Shown here piece after piece: positions 56,848 through 64,000 of a stretch of 64,000 nt of DNA. Made by a program: the position numbers and the translations under genes. Each line of letters opens with the position of its first letter. Position 1 is the first letter of the stretch. The notes under the pieces were generated by a model. The model searched no databases, was not told the origin of the DNA, and saw only the letters and a list, made by a program, of their open reading frames with translations. The stretch lies in NCBI GenBank assembly GCA_902576375.1, contig CACGUZ010000001.1, positions 372,001 through 436,000 on the forward strand, read 5' to 3'. This DNA is from an uncultured Pelagibacteraceae bacterium. Lineage in GTDB: Bacteria; Pseudomonadota; Alphaproteobacteria; Pelagibacterales; Pelagibacteraceae.

Positions 56848-57731
56848 GACAAGCTAAAATTACAGATTATCTTTTATTAATTTTGCTTGCATTAATTTGG
56901 GCTTCTGCCTTTTTTAATATTAAAATTGCAACATACTCATATGGTCCAGTTACCATAGCATTTTTAAGAGTTTTTTTTGGAGCTATTCCAGTTTTATTAC
57001 TTTGTTATTATAAAAATATAAAAATAGAAGCATTCTCAAAAGACTGGCATTGGTTTGCTATGATTGGATTTATAAACTTAGTAGCACCTTTTTATTTGAT
57101 AGCTTATGGAGTTCAATCAGTTCAAAGTAACTTAGCAGCAATTTTAATGTCAACTACACCTTTAAGCTCAACTGTTCTAGGTCATTTTTATACGACAAAT
57201 GAAAAGTTTAATTTTATTAAAACATTTGGAATTTTAATAGGGTTTTCAGGAATACTTTATTTATTTTCAGATAATTTATTGATTGATGAAAATAATTTTA
57301 TATCTGCTTTATTAATTCTTTTAGGCTCAACTTGTTATGTAATTGGTGGTGTTCTAACTTTAAAAATTAGTAAGAAAAAAAATGAAAATGTAACAGGATC
57401 TATATTAATTTGGGCTACAATTATTTTGATACCACTCGTCAGTTTTATAGAACAGCCTTGGAATTTAACACCAAGATTAGACTCGACAATTTCCGTTTTT
57501 TATTTAGGTCTTGTTTCAACAGGTATTGCTTGGTTGTTACGATTTAGAATTTTAGTTAATAATGGTTTAATTTTCCAATCACAAGTGTCATATCTAATTC
57601 CAATTTTTGGAACAATACTAAGTTATATTTTTCTAAAAGAATTAATTACCACAAAAGTATTAATTTCTTTAATCGCTGTTTCAGTTGGAATTTATTTTGT
57701 AAGAAAAGCTGATTGCAAAAAAACTACTTAA
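56844..57731 (+). CDS. EamA/DMT-family transporter
   Basis: A 295-residue membrane protein with about ten helices in two EamA halves, starting LLLILLALIWASAFFNIKIA and including VAPFYLIAYGVQSVQSNLAAIL and VSYLIPIFGTILSYIFLKE (the classical RhaT/YdcZ-like second-repeat motif). It is less like the two transporters at 363 and 5338 than they are to each other. Substrate unknown. Its 3' end overlaps the convergent homocysteine methyltransferase by 8 bases. Confidence 0.87.
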   Translation: MRQAKITDYLLLILLALIWASAFFNIKIATYSYGPVTIAFLRVFFGAIPVLLLCYYKNIKIEAFSKDWHWFAMIGFINLVAPFYLIAYGVQSVQSNLAAILMSTTPLSSTVLGHFYTTNEKFNFIKTFGILIGFSGILYLFSDNLLIDENNFISALLILLGSTCYVIGGVLTLKISKKKNENVTGSILIWATIILIPLVSFIEQPWNLTPRLDSTISVFYLGLVSTGIAWLLRFRILVNNGLIFQSQVSYLIPIFGTILSYIFLKELITTKVLISLIAVSVGIYFVRKADCKKTT

Positions 57732-58632
57732 GCTTAGAAAAAGCTTTAATATGTAAAGGTGTAGTTTCACAACAACCACCAATAATGGTAGCTCCTACAT
57801 CCTTGAATTTTTTTGCAAATTCTAGCATTTTTTCTGGAGTTAAATCTTTTCTTACCCCAAGAAATTCATTTGGATTTCCTGTTTTGCTTTTATTATATGC
57901 TCCAGTATAATTTGGTTTTGGATTAGTTCTCACAAAACCATTTAGTTTGAAACCAAATGGAATATTTAAGCTTTTTATTTCTTTAAGATTTAAATCGTAA
58001 TTTTCTGGCGAAATACATGATAAAATTATTCCTAGTAATTTTTCATGATTAATTTTGTTAATAATTTCAGAAATTTTTTCACCACTAGGTAAATTTGTAC
58101 CCTCTGATATATGAGCTCCAATTAAATATGGTTTATTAAATTCTTTTATACTTTCTATAGCAATTTTAAATTCTCTTACACTGCTTAAAACATCAAAATA
58201 AAAAAAATCAATATATGGGTTTAATAGCTTTGCTTGACTATAAAAATTATCCTCTATTTCTTTTTCTGATCTTGTATCAGCCTCGTAAGTTAAATATTGA
58301 GGCGGCAATCCACCAGCAACAAGAGTTTTAGGATATTGTTTTTTTGCTTTTTGAGCTATTTCACCTGCTTTAATATTTAAATACTCGTATTTATCTTCAA
58401 CATTATTATCTTTTAATCTTATCTTTCTAGTTGTGAATGTAGTTGTTACAATTACCTCAGCACCAGACTTGATAAAGTCTAAATGTGTATCCAATAATAA
58501 CTGATGATATTTTTCATGAAGTAACGCATTCGCACTCCACAAAGTTCCATTAGGCTCCATACCTCTTGCAAGTAATTCCTGGCCCATACCACCATCTAAA
58601 ATTCTTGTTTGTTTGAAAAAATTTAAATCCAT
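57724..58632 (-). CDS. Homocysteine S-methyltransferase family protein (BhmT/MmuM-like)
   Basis: A 302-residue protein of the methionine-forming methyltransferase family. It has ILDGGMGQELLARGM at the start and the three zinc Cys: one in LSCISPENYD and the pair in GGCCETTPLHI. The methyl donor could be betaine, dimethylsulfoniopropionate or S-methylmethionine; SAR11 is known to use a BhmT-type enzyme. The leader carries two SAM-riboswitch-like elements, so methionine formation here is likely shut off when SAM is abundant. GTGAGGA precedes the ATG by 5 bases. Confidence 0.88.
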   Translation of the reverse strand: MDLNFFKQTRILDGGMGQELLARGMEPNGTLWSANALLHEKYHQLLLDTHLDFIKSGAEVIVTTTFTTRKIRLKDNNVEDKYEYLNIKAGEIAQKAKKQYPKTLVAGGLPPQYLTYEADTRSEKEIEDNFYSQAKLLNPYIDFFYFDVLSSVREFKIAIESIKEFNKPYLIGAHISEGTNLPSGEKISEIINKINHEKLLGIILSCISPENYDLNLKEIKSLNIPFGFKLNGFVRTNPKPNYTGAYNKSKTGNPNEFLGVRKDLTPEKMLEFAKKFKDVGATIIGGCCETTPLHIKAFSKLK

Positions 58633-58650
58633 AAAATCCTCACTTTTTTA

Positions 58651-58695
58651 GTGCTTTAGCTTTATGCAAGACGCACAATATAGTTCAAATGCCTA
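58651..58695 (-). ncRNA. SAM-V-like riboswitch (second of a tandem pair)
   Basis: On the minus strand, just before the methyltransferase gene, the RNA contains GGCAUUUGAAC, then UUGUGCG, then UUGCAUAAAGCUAAAGCAC, the SAM-II/SAM-V-type core with the invariant GCUAAA. GUGC can pair with GCAC to form the pseudoknot. The ribosome-binding site GUGAGGA lies 7 bases after the element, and CACU can also pair with AGUG next to it, so the two folds could control translation. SAM-V is described from Pelagibacter-type genomes. Confidence 0.75.
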
Positions 58696-58717
58696 CAGAT
58701 TGATTATTATGGGGTTT

Positions 58718-58760
58718 CCGTTTTAGCAGTTAATGCCCGCAATAGGATCAAATCGGCAAG
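58718..58760 (-). ncRNA. SAM-II-like riboswitch (first of a tandem pair)
   Basis: On the minus strand, upstream of the SAM-V-like element, the RNA reads CUUGCCGAUUUGAUCC, UAUUGCGGGCA, then ACUGCUAAAACGG. This follows the SAM-II pattern: a P1 stem (UGCC with GGCA), an L1 loop GAUUUGAnCC, and a 3' strand GCUAAAAnGG that folds back into L1. About 22 bases separate it from the second aptamer. A hairpin terminator is not obvious between them. Confidence 0.7.
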
Positions 58761-58919
58761 TTCTTTATACTTAATTTTAATTAAAAATCTTTATTAATTA
58801 TATCTACAAATATTAATTAATTTTTTATAGATACAACATATAGTATTTTGTTCAATTATAAGTAGTAAATAAAATTTTATAAAAATAGACACTACCCTCA
58901 TTTACAAGTTTAATTGGCT

Positions 58920-60659
58920 ATGGCTACTAAAAGAAAGAAAAAAGCTAAGCCAAAAACCAATAAAAAAAAAACTAAATTGGTTAAATCTTCTAGAAAAAAA
59001 ATAAGAACGAAAAAAAAAGTTAGGACAAAAAAGTCTGCGACTAAGAAGCGTTCTAAAATATCTAGAAAAAATAATAAGCTTAAGTCAATAACAAAAACAA
59101 GAGGAGTAAAAAAAATGAGTGCAGAAGCTATGAAAGTGTCATCTGTATTAGATACTTCTCATTTGAAAGTAAAATTCCCGTTCAAAGCAAAATACGGGAA
59201 CTACATTAACGGTAAGTTTGTAGAGCCAAAATCTGGAAAGTATTTTGACAATACATCTCCTATTTCAAATGAGGTAATCTGTTCAGTTGCACGATCAAAT
59301 GAAAAAGACGTAGATGCAGCATTAGATGCAGCTCACGCAGCTTTCCCAACTTGGGGTAAAACTTCAATTACGGAAAGATCAAACATTCTTCTTAAAATTG
59401 CAGATGTCATTGAGAAAAATCTTAATGTATTAGCAACAGCTGAATGTTTAGATAATGGTAAGCCAATTAGAGAATGTATGGCTGCTGATTTACCACTAGT
59501 AATAGATCATTGGAGATATTTTGCTGGAGTAATCAGAGCAGAAGAAGGTTCAGTTGCTGAAATCAGTAACAGTGAATATTCTTATCACATTCCAGAACCA
59601 CTAGGTGTAGTTGGACAAATTATACCATGGAACTTTCCATTACTAATGGCAACTTGGAAACTTGCTCCAGCTTTAGCAGCAGGAAACTGTGTAGTGCTAA
59701 AACCAGCTGAGCAAACACCAGCATCAATCATGTTACTTATGGAACTAATTGGAGATTTATTACCTCCGGGAGTAGTTAACGTAGTAAGTGGCTTTGGTTT
59801 AGAGGCTGGAAAACCACTAGCATCATCAAAAAGAATCAAAAAGATTGCTTTCACTGGTGAAACAACAACTGGTAGATTGATTATGCAATATGCATCTCAA
59901 AACTTAATACCAATTACGTTAGAGCTAGGTGGAAAATCTCCTAACATTTTCTTTGAAGACGTCATGGCAAAAGATGATGACTTCTTTGATAAGTGTTTAG
60001 AGGGTTTTGCAATGTTCACATTAAACCAAGGTGAAGTTTGTACTTGTCCAAGCAGAGTACTAGTTCAAGAGTCTATCTATGATAAGTTCATGGAGAAAGC
60101 TATTGCTAGAACAAAAGCTGTAAAACAAGACAATCCTTTAAAAATGGAAACAATGATTGGAGCACAAGCTTCATTAGAACAAATGGAAAAAATCAAATCT
60201 TATCTAGATTTAGGTAAGAAAGAAGGTGCCAAAGTTCTATGTGGTGGAAATGTTGCAAAAATCAATAGTGGTTTAGAAAAAGGAAACTACATTGAACCAA
60301 CAATTTTTGAGGGTAATAACTCAATGCGTATCTTCCAAGAAGAAATTTTTGGACCAGTTGTATCAGTAACTAAATTTAAAGATGAAGCAGAAGCATTACA
60401 AATTGCTAATGATACTCTTTATGGTTTAGGTGCTGGTGTTTGGACTAGAAATGGAAATATCGCTTACAGAATGGGTAGAGAAATACAAGCTGGTAGAGTA
60501 TGGACTAACTGTTACCACGCTTATCCTGCACATGCTGCATTCGGTGGATACAAACAATCTGGTATCGGAAGAGAAACACATAAAATGATGCTTAACCACT
60601 ACAGACAAGTGAAGAATCTTCATGTGTCTTACAGTGAAAAGAAATTAGGCTTCTTTTAA
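58920..60659 (+). CDS. Aldehyde dehydrogenase (ExaC/AldB-like) with Lys-rich N-terminal extension
   Basis: Oxidises an aldehyde (acetaldehyde-type by subgroup) to the acid with NAD(P). The catalytic domain, from about position 59115, has [25 protein letters not shown] (general-base Glu) and [11 protein letters not shown] (catalytic Cys), the last typical of bacterial acetaldehyde dehydrogenases paired with DUF779 proteins. Ahead of it lies an in-frame basic segment of about 65 residues ([27 protein letters not shown]) like a histone H1 tail. Possible starts are TTG 58914, ATG 58920, and ATG 59115 ([10 protein letters not shown]), the last with GAGGAG at 59101-59106, eight bases upstream. A normal-length enzyme starts at 59115; the upstream part could be an extension or a separately initiated isoform. 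Confidence 0.85.
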   Translation: MATKRKKKAKPKTNKKKTKLVKSSRKKIRTKKKVRTKKSATKKRSKISRKNNKLKSITKTRGVKKMSAEAMKVSSVLDTSHLKVKFPFKAKYGNYINGKFVEPKSGKYFDNTSPISNEVICSVARSNEKDVDAALDAAHAAFPTWGKTSITERSNILLKIADVIEKNLNVLATAECLDNGKPIRECMAADLPLVIDHWRYFAGVIRAEEGSVAEISNSEYSYHIPEPLGVVGQIIPWNFPLLMATWKLAPALAAGNCVVLKPAEQTPASIMLLMELIGDLLPPGVVNVVSGFGLEAGKPLASSKRIKKIAFTGETTTGRLIMQYASQNLIPITLELGGKSPNIFFEDVMAKDDDFFDKCLEGFAMFTLNQGEVCTCPSRVLVQESIYDKFMEKAIARTKAVKQDNPLKMETMIGAQASLEQMEKIKSYLDLGKKEGAKVLCGGNVAKINSGLEKGNYIEPTIFEGNNSMRIFQEEIFGPVVSVTKFKDEAEALQIANDTLYGLGAGVWTRNGNIAYRMGREIQAGRVWTNCYHAYPAHAAFGGYKQSGIGRETHKMMLNHYRQVKNLHVSYSEKKLGFF

Positions 60660-60676
60660 AAACAAACTTATATATA

Positions 60677-60710
60677 ATGGCCCGTGAGGAATCACGGGCC
60701 ATATTTTTTA
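60677..60710 (+). terminator. Strong hairpin with T-run between the aldehyde dehydrogenase and DUF779 genes
   Basis: An 11-bp perfect stem (60677-60687 with 60692-60702, core GGCCCGTGA/TCACGGGCC) closed by a GGAA tetraloop is followed by A then TTTTTT. This is a textbook intrinsic terminator, 17 bases after the dehydrogenase stop. The DUF779 ATG at 60710 begins at the end of the T-run, so the hairpin may be a partial terminator that sets the ratio of the two products, or an mRNA-stabilising 3' end. Confidence 0.8.
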
Positions 60711-61063
60711 TGAAAGTAAAAGCAACAGACTCAGCACTAAAATTGATTGAAGAGCTTAAAGCTCAACATGGTGAAGAGCTATTATTCCACCAGTCTGGTG
60801 GATGTTGTGATGGAAGTGCACCAATGTGTTATCCTAGAAATGAGTATATGGTTGGTTCTAGCGATGTGAAGCTTGGAGAAATTGGTGGAGTGCCTTTTTA
60901 CATGAACGATGACCAATATGAAAAATGGAAACATACTGATTTAACAATAGATGCAGTTAATGGTATTGGTGGAATGTTTTCATTAGATAATGGTACTGGA
61001 AAAAGATTTTTGACAAAATCTGAGATTTGTCTGGTTGTGGATAACGACCCAAAGAAAAATTAA
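60710..61063 (+). CDS. DUF779 family protein, partner of aldehyde dehydrogenase
   Basis: I start at the ATG at 60710 (MKVKATDSALKLIEELK), 117 residues. An in-frame ATG at 60677 would add 11 residues encoded by the terminator stem and is unlikely. DUF779 proteins are small and occur next to acetaldehyde-type dehydrogenases. The Cys-rich FHQSGGCCDGSAPMCYP and IGGVPFYMNDDQYEKWKHT are family features. Function is unknown. With the T-run ending at its start codon there is no clear ribosome-binding site. Confidence 0.88.
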   Translation: MKVKATDSALKLIEELKAQHGEELLFHQSGGCCDGSAPMCYPRNEYMVGSSDVKLGEIGGVPFYMNDDQYEKWKHTDLTIDAVNGIGGMFSLDNGTGKRFLTKSEICLVVDNDPKKN

Positions 61064-61080
61064 TTATTCATTAATTTTTT

Positions 61081-61554
61081 ATGTCTGTTTACTTAAGTTC
61101 TCAAAAAATCATTAAAGATTGGATAGATTATAATGATCATATGAACGTATCATATTATCTTTTGATCTTTGATAAATATGGTGCAGATACTTTAAATAAT
61201 ATATTCAAAATGGGAGAGCACTCAGCAAAAACAACTGGCAAAAGCACCATGATTGTAGAGTCAAATATTACCTACAATCAAGAGCTCAAAGTTGATGATG
61301 AGGTTGATGTTAATTTAGTTTATTTTGATCACGACAAAAAAAGACTGCAATATAAAATGGAAATGGTTCATAAAGAAAAAAAGTTTCTCGCATCAACTAT
61401 AGAAGTTCTTGCATTATATGTTGACCTAAATAATAGAAAAGTTTCTGAGTTTGAAGATGAAAAAGTAAAAATTATGGATGATTATATCCAAAAATATTCT
61501 TCAGAATTTAATAACGAAAATCTCAAATTTTCTTCAAAATTAAAAAAAAATTAG
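61081..61554 (+). CDS. Hotdog-fold thioesterase family protein
   Basis: A 157-residue protein of the 4-hydroxybenzoyl-CoA thioesterase-like superfamily. The active-site region is DWIDYNDHMNVSYYLLIFDKY (the YNDHMN pattern with the catalytic Asp), followed by a hotdog beta-sheet (STMIVESNITYNQELKVDDE). The C-terminus is Lys/Asn-rich. Relatives act on betainyl-CoA and other small acyl-CoAs; the substrate here is open. It may be co-transcribed with the DUF779 gene 17 bases upstream. Confidence 0.8.
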   Translation: MSVYLSSQKIIKDWIDYNDHMNVSYYLLIFDKYGADTLNNIFKMGEHSAKTTGKSTMIVESNITYNQELKVDDEVDVNLVYFDHDKKRLQYKMEMVHKEKKFLASTIEVLALYVDLNNRKVSEFEDEKVKIMDDYIQKYSSEFNNENLKFSSKLKKN

Positions 61555-61586
61555 TATAACTTCCAGTCCGTAGCTGGAAGTTATAC
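61554..61586. terminator. Intrinsic terminator between convergent genes
   Basis: A perfect 13-bp stem (61554-61566 with 61574-61586) and 7-base loop lies between the thioesterase and GYD genes. Read on the minus strand it is followed by TAATTTTTTTTT, a proper T-run, so it should end GYD-gene transcription. On the plus strand the T-run is missing, so it would end the thioesterase message less well. The thioesterase stop (TAG, ending 61554) touches the stem. Confidence 0.85.
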
Positions 61587-61593
61587 CAAAAGA

Positions 61594-61911
61594 TTATTGA
61601 CCTGGGGCTTTGTAACCAATTTTACTAGCTTTTGTTGTAGCTTTTGTAAAATCAATTGCCTCAAGCATTGTTAGGTTTTTTACAGCTCCTGATGCTTCAA
61701 CAACTAATTTTATTGCTGCAAAATCATCAAAACCTGGAACGTCAGTGACAACTATGAAATCATAAGAACCTCTAACAATATCCATGCTATGCATTGTGCC
61801 ACCCATAGCTTTTGTTAATTGTTCTACAACAGCTTTTCTATCACTTGTTGGATCTTTTAAAAAACCCTGAAAAGCTTTTTCAGTGTAATTACCCATTATA
61901 TATGCTTTCAT
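61594..61911 (-). CDS. GYD-domain protein
   Basis: A 105-residue protein of the GYD family, with MKAYIMGNYTEKAF, KAMGGTMHSMDIVRGSYDFIVVTDVPGFDDFAAIK and a small C-terminal helix. The GSYDF segment is the family's GxYD motif. The fold resembles dimeric ferredoxin-like (ACT/Dabb) domains; no function is established. A clear GGAG ribosome-binding site lies 6 bases before the ATG. It has its own terminator and is monocistronic. Confidence 0.85.
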   Translation of the reverse strand: MKAYIMGNYTEKAFQGFLKDPTSDRKAVVEQLTKAMGGTMHSMDIVRGSYDFIVVTDVPGFDDFAAIKLVVEASGAVKNLTMLEAIDFTKATTKASKIGYKAPGQ

Positions 61912-62012
61912 CTTGAACTCCTTTATTTAATAAGAGTATCATCTAATCAGAGATAATTAATGTGTAAAAATTACATAGTAGACACAACTTATAGTAATGC
62001 TAAATTGAAATT

Positions 62013-63455
62013 ATGTACGAAAAATTTGGACAATTCATCGATGGTAAATGGTGTCAATCATCTGACAAATCTACATATGAGGTTATTAATCCTGCAAATG
62101 AAGAAATTATTGGACACGCATCTAAAGCTACTCCAGAGGATGTTGATAAAGCATTAAAATCTGCAGAAAAAGGAATGGATGTTTGGAGAAAAACCGCTCC
62201 ATGGCAAAGATCATACATCATTAGAAAAATTGCAGATAAGTTAAGAGAAAAACAGGATGTACTAGCTAAATGGATGACATTGGAAGTTGGTAAACCTCTA
62301 GCTGAGTCAAAAGCCGAAATTGGAACAGCTGCAGATATTTTTGAATGGAATGCAGAGGAAACGAAAAGGATATATGGACAAACGGTCGAAAGTAGATTTG
62401 AGGATACAAGAGTACATGTTTATTATCAGCCAGTTGGTGTTGTTGCAGCATTGAGTCCTTGGAATTTTCCTGCAGTATTATCAGCAAGAAAAATTTCTAC
62501 AGCATTGGCAGCTGGTTGTTCAGTTATAATTAAACCCGATGTAATTACTCCTGGGGTTGTGATGGAAATGGTAGATATCTGTCGAGAAAGTGGAGTTCCA
62601 GCAGGTGCTGTGAATCTTTTATCAGGAGATCCACCAAGTATTGCGCAACAATTAATTGCCTCTGATATCATAAAAAAAATTTCAATTACAGGCTCATCGA
62701 GAGTTGGAAAATTAATATTAAAACAGGCTGCTGAAAAAGTTCAAAGAGTCACAATGGAACTTTCAGGTCATGCTCCATTTATCGTATTTGATGATGCTGA
62801 TATTAAAAAAGCGGCTGATATGGCAATTGCTGCCAAATTTAGAAATAATGGTCAAGTTTGTATATCGCCTAACAGATTTTATATTCATGAAAGAAAAAAA
62901 GACGAATTTGTAAATTTATTTATCGAGAAAACAAAAAAATTGAAAATAGGTGATGGTATGGATCCCTCAACTCAATTAGGACCATTAACCACAAAAAAGA
63001 GGTTAAATGAAATAGAGGAGTTAGTTGAAAAAACTAGACAAGAAGGTGCAAAAGTCCTACTGGGTGGAAAGAGACCATCAGGATTTAACAAAGGTTTTTT
63101 CTACGAACCTACAATATTTGATGATGTAAAAGATGATTTTACAATAATGAAACAAGAGCCTTTTGGACCATTAGTTCCCATGTTATCTTTTAAATCATTT
63201 GATGAGGTTATTAAAAGAGCTAATAATCATGAGCTTGGTTTGTGCAGTTATGTATGCACAAAATCAATGGAGACAGCACATCTCGCATCAGAACAATTAG
63301 AGACAGGTTCAGTCGCTGTTAACACACCTATGGTAGCTATTGCTGAAGCACCTTTTGGAGGAATTAAACAAAGTGGTTATGGACGTGAAGGTGGGTCAAT
63401 GGCAATAAAAGATTATCTAAATATTAAATATACTCATCTTGGTATTAAAGGTTAA
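62013..63455 (+). CDS. NAD(P)-dependent succinate-semialdehyde dehydrogenase-like enzyme
   Basis: A 480-residue aldehyde dehydrogenase of the GabD-like branch. It has AALSPWNFPAVLSARK (catalytic Asn), ITGSSRVGK (cofactor loop), MELSGHAPFIVFDD with the general-base Glu, and NNGQVCISPNRFYI with the catalytic Cys. The usual LELGGNAP motif reads MELSGHAP here; this variant occurs in some relatives. It could act on succinate semialdehyde, glutarate semialdehyde or a similar substrate. Divergent from the GYD gene across 101 bases; 3 bases before a fumarylacetoacetate hydrolase family gene, which suggests a small catabolic operon. Confidence 0.85.
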   Translation: MYEKFGQFIDGKWCQSSDKSTYEVINPANEEIIGHASKATPEDVDKALKSAEKGMDVWRKTAPWQRSYIIRKIADKLREKQDVLAKWMTLEVGKPLAESKAEIGTAADIFEWNAEETKRIYGQTVESRFEDTRVHVYYQPVGVVAALSPWNFPAVLSARKISTALAAGCSVIIKPDVITPGVVMEMVDICRESGVPAGAVNLLSGDPPSIAQQLIASDIIKKISITGSSRVGKLILKQAAEKVQRVTMELSGHAPFIVFDDADIKKAADMAIAAKFRNNGQVCISPNRFYIHERKKDEFVNLFIEKTKKLKIGDGMDPSTQLGPLTTKKRLNEIEELVEKTRQEGAKVLLGGKRPSGFNKGFFYEPTIFDDVKDDFTIMKQEPFGPLVPMLSFKSFDEVIKRANNHELGLCSYVCTKSMETAHLASEQLETGSVAVNTPMVAIAEAPFGGIKQSGYGREGGSMAIKDYLNIKYTHLGIKG

Positions 63456-63458
63456 TCG

Positions 63459-64000
63459 ATGAAACTTTTAAGGGTTGGTGAGCATGGCAAGGAAATACCT
63501 GCAATTATTGACAATCAAAACAATTTTCGAAATTTATCAAACATTTTAAAAGATTTTACACCAGAAAATTTGAATTTTGAAAATTTAAATAAAATAAAAA
63601 AGTTAGATTTAAATTCTCTTCCATTAATTGAAAGCACCAAGAGAATTGGACCTTGTGTGATAAAACCAGCAAATTTTATCGCAATAGGTTTAAATTATAA
63701 AGCACATGCTGAGGAAACAAATTCTGATGCTCCAAAAGAGCCAATTGTTTTTAATAAATCTCCAAATTGTATTGTCGGACCAAATGATAATATTGTAATA
63801 CCAAAAAATTCAAAGTCTTTAGATCACGAAGTTGAAATTGCAATGATTATTGGAAGTAAAGCTAAATACGTTAAAGAGGATGAAGCTCACAAACATGTAC
63901 TAGGTTATTGTATTTGTAATGATATAAGTGAGAGGGAATGGCAAAAAGATAGAGGTGGTCAATGGGTAAAAGGTAAATCTGGAGACACTTTTGGTCCATT
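63459..64000 (+). CDS. Fumarylacetoacetate hydrolase family protein, partial (C-terminus off the right edge)
   Basis: The frame opens at the ATG at 63459 (MKLLRVGEHGKEIPAIID) and runs to the window edge, about 180 residues. It has FIAIGLNYKAHAEETNSD, DHEVEIAMIIGSKAKYV (metal-binding Glu residues) and YCICNDISEREWQKDRGGQW, all characteristic of the FAA-hydrolase fold that cleaves or isomerises 2-oxo acids. The substrate (for example a 2-keto-3-deoxy sugar acid or a hydroxyheptadienedioate) is unknown. It is probably co-transcribed with the upstream aldehyde dehydrogenase. Confidence 0.9.
   Translation, partial: MKLLRVGEHGKEIPAIIDNQNNFRNLSNILKDFTPENLNFENLNKIKKLDLNSLPLIESTKRIGPCVIKPANFIAIGLNYKAHAEETNSDAPKEPIVFNKSPNCIVGPNDNIVIPKNSKSLDHEVEIAMIIGSKAKYVKEDEAHKHVLGYCICNDISEREWQKDRGGQWVKGKSGDTFGP

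Noticed and set aside
60677..60709. Longer DUF779 start at 60677
   Set aside because: The added 11 codons are the 5' arm, loop and 3' arm of a terminator-like hairpin; MKVKATDS is the natural start.
61960..62157. 65-codon plus-strand frame at the gabD-like start
   Set aside because: It overlaps the first 145 bases of the aldehyde dehydrogenase in another frame and has no family features.
1..64000. tRNA, rRNA, CRISPR, insertion sequences, prophage, defence islands
   Set aside because: No cloverleaf, no rRNA motifs, no regularly spaced repeats and no transposase, integrase, phage or restriction-modification proteins were seen.

Overview
The window looks like a piece of a streamlined marine alphaproteobacterium of the SAR11 group (Candidatus Pelagibacter or a close relative). 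The evidence is very AT-rich DNA, almost no intergenic space, many 1 to 23 base gene overlaps, Lys/Asn/Ile-rich proteins, alphaproteobacterial gene neighbourhoods, and a tandem pair of SAM-II/SAM-V-like riboswitches of the type known from this group. This assignment comes from content, not from a database match. I see no rRNA, tRNA, CRISPR array, insertion sequence or prophage. No gene-free stretch exceeds 300 bases; the longest (58633-58919) holds the riboswitch pair.

Layout. 1-3942: the start of an IscU/NifU-like scaffold gene, a DMT exporter, a glycine amidinotransferase, a Lys/Glu coiled-coil protein and cytidylate kinase. 3939-15969 (minus strand): a 12-gene run, rpsF-rpsR-rplI-dnaB-RND exporter-cvpA-purF-HD protein-gshA-gshB-DMT-MFS, linking translation, replication, purine and glutathione synthesis. 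16056-18650 (plus): fabD-fabG-acpP-gmk. 18639-25827 (minus): lptF-lptG-lptD-surA-pdxA-rsmA, the outer-membrane LPS export and assembly block. 25888-32851: pepA-ndk, then purM-purN on the minus strand, then DUF2066-hda-aspS. 32852-37725: a stand-alone NrdJ C-terminal-like protein, a complex I NDUFA12-like protein, a DUF2155 protein, aroQ-accB-accC (minus) and thiS-thiG. 37718-48292: RNase E/G, PBP1A, prfB with its programmed frameshift, an AsmA-like protein, tyrS, anmK and an alpha/beta hydrolase.

48297-54589 is a complete iron-sulfur assembly operon, iscR-sufB-sufC-sufD-sufS-sufU-sufT-sufA, behind a near-perfect IscR type 1 operator that overlaps the promoter -35 element. A small ORF and glnA follow. 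56368-64000 is more metabolic: a YbaK-type deacylase, a third DMT exporter, a homocysteine S-methyltransferase under the tandem riboswitch, an aldehyde dehydrogenase with a histone-like Lys-rich N-terminal extension, its DUF779 partner, a hotdog thioesterase, a GYD protein, a succinate-semialdehyde dehydrogenase-like enzyme and the start of a fumarylacetoacetate hydrolase family gene.

Most genes are recognisable housekeeping genes. The points most worth a second look are the orphan NrdJ C-terminal domain without redox cysteines, the HD protein that keeps all six di-iron ligands of PhnZ-type oxygenases, an RNase E without the zinc-link cysteines, the Lys-rich aldehyde dehydrogenase with two plausible starts, a strong terminator-like hairpin immediately before the DUF779 start codon, and the repeated use of a shared 4-base palindrome as both stop codons at convergent gene ends.
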